Shown here in pieces: positions 60,801 through 64,000 of a stretch of 64,000 nucleotides of DNA (positions within the stretch are counted from its first letter, which is position 1; each line of letters begins with the position of its first letter). The position numbers and the translations under genes are program-made. The notes beneath the pieces are model-generated. The model searched no databases, was not told the DNA's origin, and was given only the letters and a program-made list of their open reading frames with translations. Source of the DNA: Sipunculus nudus (lineage: Eukaryota > Annelida > Sipuncula > Golfingiida > Sipunculidae); the NCBI GenBank assembly GCA_026874595.1, contig CM049307.1:52263370-52327369 (forward strand), in the 5' to 3' direction.

Positions 60801-63800
60801 AAAAAACAGTAACATGTTGATTCACAGCGGCCAAACTAATTATTTTAAACAATCGGGGAGCCATTAATCGTCAAATCTCTGATATTAGAATCATCTTTAG
60901 CCATAATATATAAGTGTGCCTAACACTACGTTTTCAAATTAAGGACATATATTTATGGCCTAAAATTAGAATCGTTCATGTGCATACCAGTATGACAGTC
61001 CGCTCCTGTCCAACCCGCTGCACAGCCATGCTGACACCTGCCAGTCGTTTTATCACATACGTCACATTTTTCAAAACATCGGCAGGTGGCGTTACAGTAT
61101 AAGCCAAAGTAACCGTTCACACAGTCTGATAACCAGGAAAACGTATGTATACTTGAGTAAAACATGAATATGAAAAATTATTTGAACTAAAAGTATAATA
61201 ACTGGCCGCTTGAAAGTTTTTTACTAATAAGATATAGTTTATTGAAAAATGTTAGTCATACTAAATCCGTAGCAGATTATCTTGAAAGTTTTAAGAATTT
61301 TCATTTAATATATATTAATCATTCTGAAGCGAAGAACTCGCTTACCTTATATTTATTTTCTGTTTGATACGATAGGATTACACTCACCCTGACACGATTT
61401 ACCTTGAAACCTTTCATGACAGCCCTGGTAGCACAATCCAGACTCAGATGAACAGTTGTTTGATTGATCTTGACAATGACATTCATCCTTGCAGTTGATA
61501 CCAAACCTTCCATCCGGGCAAACTGAGTGGTGCATAGAAAGTGTACTTCATTTTCCTGGTAGTAGTTGTATGACAATTGTAACTTACTTGATTGTAAGCT
61601 AGTCGCTTGTTCATGTTGTATTTTCATTCATATGTATAGAAAATTGTAAATGCACTTGTATTTGATATTTTGATTTGCATTTCATGATATGCTGACGCAT
61701 TGGCACATAAATATTCTCATTTGCTAACCTTTCACATAAATTAAGTTTTCACTTATAAATATAAATGTGGGCATGTAGGCACTAGGGCTAGGAATCTAAT
61801 TAACTGATCGAAAAGTTAAGATATATACTTGTGGTGGTTTCGTAATTATTGATTTGAAGTATCCAAACTAACCACACGGTTGAACTTGATCACATTTCCC
61901 CCAGTCACGGACAGGCGGGTTGTCATTTGTAAAACACCAAAGGTATCCATCCTTACTGGGATCACGGCAGTAGTTGGAGGCTTTACGCAGATCTCCCTCA
62001 GGGAAAAGGTCCGCAGAGTAATGACGTATCTGTGGATACCAGGGAATACACGGCTTGTCATTTCCTTCACCATGAACAATTTTATCAACCCGTGAACGCT
62101 TCCCCTGATACCACCTTCCTCTCGGGTCATTATACTTGCACGAGGATTCTGTAACAAGACGAAAATCATGAATCTGACATGTATGCATTTTGAACTACAT
62201 AATGCGTAAACAGAAGCTGAGATAATTATATAGCCTGATTATGATATCGACGGGGAATTTGGGATCTAGTTTAGTGACTTTCCTGATATTTGTGAATTTA
62301 AATACAGATAATAAAATACAAGTAATATAAGCATATACTTGAACAGTATAAATACCAAACATTTAGGAATTCGGGAATATATTCCATTAAATATATTAAA
62401 TAAATTTACCTCGAGAAGGATTTTCTTCAAAATGAGTAACATCCATTCCTATGTGTTGGTATTTTACAAAGTTTTTAGTTCCAATAGCTCGGGAAACATT
62501 TTTCTTTGTTTCATTTATTTTATTGTATCATACGGATATTTTGTGTAAAATGAGTACATGAATATCCACAATAATCATGGTTATATCCTAAATGTATAAC
62601 TAGAATATTATAGTAAAAAATAACACATGCGATGTATCATTGTCCCGCAGTAGTCACACACATGAATAACAAAACCTTGAATAATCAAATCCGTTTTTGA
62701 ATGAAAACTTGAAATGTTTGTGTTGAAGATGTGTCTGCGGAAACATTTAAATTGTCAAATGTAACTACTTTGTTTTCCTGTTTATTGTTCTATAAGTTAT
62801 TCATGACCATTTTCATTGACTGGCCTTCTTCCATAGCTATTATAGCCACGTTGCTAATAAGCGCGAAATACAACTGTTTATAAGGATGATTTGGAAAAGT
62901 ATGAGTACAAAATCAAATGATCAAAATGATAACATAGCGAAGAGTTGCCGTACTCAGCAGACATCCTGGTCCCCACTTCTCCCCCTCACACGCGTCACAT
63001 TCCCCGTTGACTGGGTCACATGGTCCGGGACAGTCACAGTCATATCGACACTGCCAGCCAAACCTTTCTGGCGGACATCCTATATATAATAATAAAGTTA
63101 CCTTCAAACCGGATAATAACATCACGAGACATGACCACAATTATATGATAAGGCATTAAATGTGGAAAAATAGGGCACACGGCAAAAAAATATTGCAATA
63201 TGGTTGTCTGGGTAAACAAATATGGAATATTGCATGCTTGAGGACCAACCGGTATATGTTGACTGCCGTTTTAACAAATTCCTTTTGAAACAAATGTTTA
63301 TTGTGACTTATAAACGACAAATGACAGGTAAACAACCATTGGGACACTTTGACTAACACATTTAGAAGAAGAAAAATATGTTCGTCAATGTTCAGTACTA
63401 GAATGTACTTAATGTTTGAAATGTTAAGTGCCGTAAGTCCCTATTAAATCCATGCAATATCAGCATTTGGAGAACATGAAGTGATTGAAATTTTTTATTA
63501 TGGTATAAATGACGTGCAAATGGTCTAAAACATATTTCATTATATTTCATTTTAGCACTTCAATCACCAGAGAGAACATGCATGCAAACTGTCAAACCAT
63601 AAAGGCGTAACGGCTGGCTTAAAATGTTTCATATTACAATATCCTGTTTCAACATCAATTATTTTTTATTATTTTTACAGATAACTTATTCATTGTTTGC
63701 CATTGTTTGTTAACACCAGGTGATGATGGCTGATGATGCTTTACCGTGAGGTCGCAAGGCAGCTTCTGTGAATCTGATGAACACAAAGATCATCACCGCA

Positions 63801-63814
63801 AACCTGTAAAACAT
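56216..63814 (-). CDS. Gene 2: kringle-EGF receptor, TGA right after membrane span
   Basis: Exons, 5' to 3': 63814-63745, 63079-62954, 62148-61873, 61522-61388, 61125-60988, 60714-60574, 60251-60111, 59128-59000, 58441-58324, 57667-57606, 56594-56529 and 56265-56216. All phases agree. Layout: signal peptide 1-23, EGF-like 24-65, kringle 66-157, EGF-like 158-202, 203-248, 249-295, 296-342 and 343-385, membrane span about 400-424. At 57666-57664 the codon is TGA where gene 3 has TGC, so the plain reading ends after 425 residues with no tail. The tail exons that follow are still open (YYNV, YEEL, YQSL, then TGA at 56218-56216). Without the stop the protein would have 483 residues. Atypical EGF repeats with YxxL tails recall CED-1, Draper and MEGF10 engulfment receptors, while the kringle is unusual for them. 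The ligand is unknown. Confidence 0.83.
56529..56594 (-). CDS. Gene 2 exon 11: tail with YYNV and YEEL motifs
   Basis: A 66-nt phase 1-1 exon, YYNVVSPPYEELDVQTTRDY. The motifs are conserved with gene 3 (YYNV, YESL) although the exon lies downstream of the TGA. Donor gtatga. Confidence 0.72.
56893..56936. repeat. (TA)n microsatellite, homologous to 25210-25245
   Basis: TA tract in the gene 2 intron between tail exons, at the position homologous to gene 3. Confidence 0.95.
57606..57667 (-). pseudogene. Gene 2 exon 10: juxtamembrane tail with TGA at second codon
   Basis: A 62-nt exon with the same length, acceptor (tatttcag/ttatttcag) and donor (gttcgt) as gene 3. After the split Ser codon it reads TGA (57666-57664), then KSSEEYDRRGKEQAESNQT. 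Gene 3 has TGC. Skipping this exon would break the frame (phase 2 to 1), so it cannot be bypassed simply. Confidence 0.75.
57813..57866. repeat. (TA)n microsatellite, homologous to 26179-26238
   Basis: About 54 bp of TA in the gene 2 intron matching the gene 3 position. Confidence 0.95.
58324..58441 (-). CDS. Gene 2 exon 9: transmembrane segment
   Basis: DQTSGQKETCSIGC leads into about 24 hydrophobic residues ending LLVTGLLIAFFI. Phase 1 to 2, donor gtgggt. Only a few residues differ from gene 3 26675-26792. Confidence 0.88.
59000..59128 (-). CDS. Gene 2 exon 8: last EGF-like module
   Basis: A 129-nt phase 1-1 exon, CPPGTYGTNCSSFC, GCNGPC, CTCKDGFGGPSCSE, donor gtaagt. The frame is intact where gene 3 has TGA. 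Confidence 0.87.
59373..59500 (-). pseudogene. Relic EGF-like exon in gene 2
   Basis: Between an AG acceptor (atgcag) and a phase-1 donor (gtgagt), the minus strand reads PGLY, TGA, PSCLSNCS, then KCDRMKEFFMC and LCYCEN. The cysteine spacing recalls an EGF exon, but the length is 128 nt (one short of frame) and a stop is present. It is probably a dead module skipped in splicing. Confidence 0.4.
60111..60251 (-). CDS. Gene 2 exon 7: duplicate EGF-like module with a lost cysteine
   Basis: A 141-nt phase 1-1 exon, CADGMFGRDCSKLCQC and then QEMSNKSNGSC. The cysteine of KEVC in exon 6 is Ser here, and GCAAGWHGPEC has become GCAAVRHGIGC. A tandem duplicate of exon 6 that is diverging. Absent from gene 3. 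Confidence 0.8.
60574..60714 (-). CDS. Gene 2 exon 6: EGF-like module (gene 1 B type)
   Basis: A 141-nt phase 1-1 exon, CADGTFGRECRNRCNC, KEVCNKSNGAC, SGCAAGWHGPEC. It shares length, phase and most landmarks with gene 1 exons 189-329 and 1554-1694. Absent from gene 3. Confidence 0.87.
60988..61125 (-). CDS. Gene 2 exon 5: EGF-like module
   Basis: A 138-nt phase 1-1 exon, CVNGYFGLYCNATCRC through CAAGWTGADC. The frame is intact where gene 3 has TAG. Confidence 0.87.
61388..61522 (-). CDS. Gene 2 exon 4: EGF-like module
   Basis: A 135-nt phase 1-1 exon, CPDGRFGINCKDECHC through CHERFQGKSCQ, donor gtgagt. Confidence 0.87.
61873..62148 (-). CDS. Gene 2 exon 3: kringle domain
   Basis: A single 276-nt phase 1-1 exon holds the whole kringle with six cysteines: CKYNDPRGRWYQGKRS, PCIPWYP, ASNYCRDP, LWCF, WGKCDQVQ, PCG. 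It matches the family landmarks C...G..Y.G, C..W, NYCR(N/D)P, WC(Y/F) and W..C....C. Kringles are extracellular disulphide-bonded ligand-binding folds. Confidence 0.9.
62149..62953. other. Gene 2 intron before the kringle exon
   Basis: 805 bp of AT-rich sequence with no feature recognised. Confidence 0.5.
62954..63079 (-). CDS. Gene 2 exon 2: first EGF-like module
   Basis: A 126-nt phase 1-1 exon, CPPERFGWQCRYDCDC through EKWGPGCLL. The tryptophan-rich ends and CDC core are shared with gene 3 39322-39447. Confidence 0.86.
   Translation of the reverse strand, partial: DVRQKGLAGSVDMTVTVPDHVTQSTGNVTRVRGRSGDQDVC
63080..63744. other. Gene 2 intron 1
   Basis: AT-rich, with no coding or repeat signal recognised. 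Confidence 0.5.
63745..63814 (-). CDS. Gene 2 exon 1: start codon and signal peptide
   Basis: ATG at 63814-63812 opens MFYRFAVMIFVFIRFTEAA, a short basic start followed by a hydrophobic core and small residues. This is a clear signal peptide. It ends in phase 1 before gtaaag. This ATG was chosen because the exon phase matches the next EGF exon. Confidence 0.75.
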
Positions 63815-64000
63815 TCAGCAACATCATCACAACCCTACTATATTCCTGTCAGAAAATCACCTTTTATTCATGATCGCAGATCCATAAAAACAATGACTTC
63901 TGCAAGAACGATTGGGACGACACGGGAAGTGGGTTAGGACATTCCTTGTGTCATTAGTTTGACTGATCAAGATAGCTAATCTCCCACACCTTCATGCATT
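63815..64000. other. 5' flank of gene 2
   Basis: No TATA-like or other promoter element that I could support. Confidence 0.4.

Overview
This is eukaryotic nuclear DNA from an animal, most likely a bivalve or other mollusc. It is AT-rich, its genes are split into short exons with GT/AG introns, and it carries long (TA)n tracts, hairpin and TIR repeats, a tRNA-derived SINE, LINE and Gypsy fossils, and atypical-EGF receptor genes of a kind that molluscs have expanded. The species assignment is inference. No prokaryotic gene, CRISPR array, rRNA or convincing functional tRNA is visible.

Three related transmembrane receptor genes frame the window. Gene 1 (+ strand, 1-10249, 5' end outside) has at least five atypical EGF-like modules, one membrane span and two tandem protein-tyrosine-phosphatase (PTP) domains. 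I reconstructed 22 exons whose phases all agree, giving 865 residues. Its first PTP domain looks intact except that the catalytic cysteine codon is a glycine codon. The second has also lost the P-loop arginine and the WPD loop. Gene 1 therefore reads as a receptor pseudophosphatase.

Gene 2 (- strand, 63814-56216) and gene 3 (- strand, about 39858-23964) are tandem duplicates. Each encodes a signal-peptide exon, an EGF-like module, a kringle domain, four or five more EGF-like modules, a membrane span and a short tail with a YxNV motif and two YxxL motifs separated by 17 residues in both copies. The EGF exons of gene 1 and gene 2 are clearly homologous (141-nt, phase 1-1 exons with the same cysteine framework). 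One ectodomain module set is thus joined to two kinds of cytoplasmic end, PTP or ITAM-like.

The two kringle receptors are broken in complementary ways. Gene 2 has an intact ectodomain but a TGA directly after its membrane span. Gene 3 keeps an open tail but has lost its start codon and has stops in two EGF exons, both of which could be skipped in frame.

Region by region: 1-10.25 kb is gene 1, with a SINE fragment and a foldback element in introns. 10.25-23.96 kb is intergenic between convergent genes, with a 1-kb TIR element, a SINE, a 137-bp palindrome and a decayed Gypsy reverse transcriptase. 23.96-39.86 kb is gene 3, with a 6.9-kb repeat-filled intron. 39.86-56.2 kb is intergenic, with hairpins, a tandem repeat bounded by inverted repeats, a 5'-truncated LINE, a minisatellite of about 1.1 kb and a direct-repeat pair. 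56.2-63.8 kb is gene 2. All exon models come from reading frames, splice sites and comparison of the duplicates, with no transcript data.
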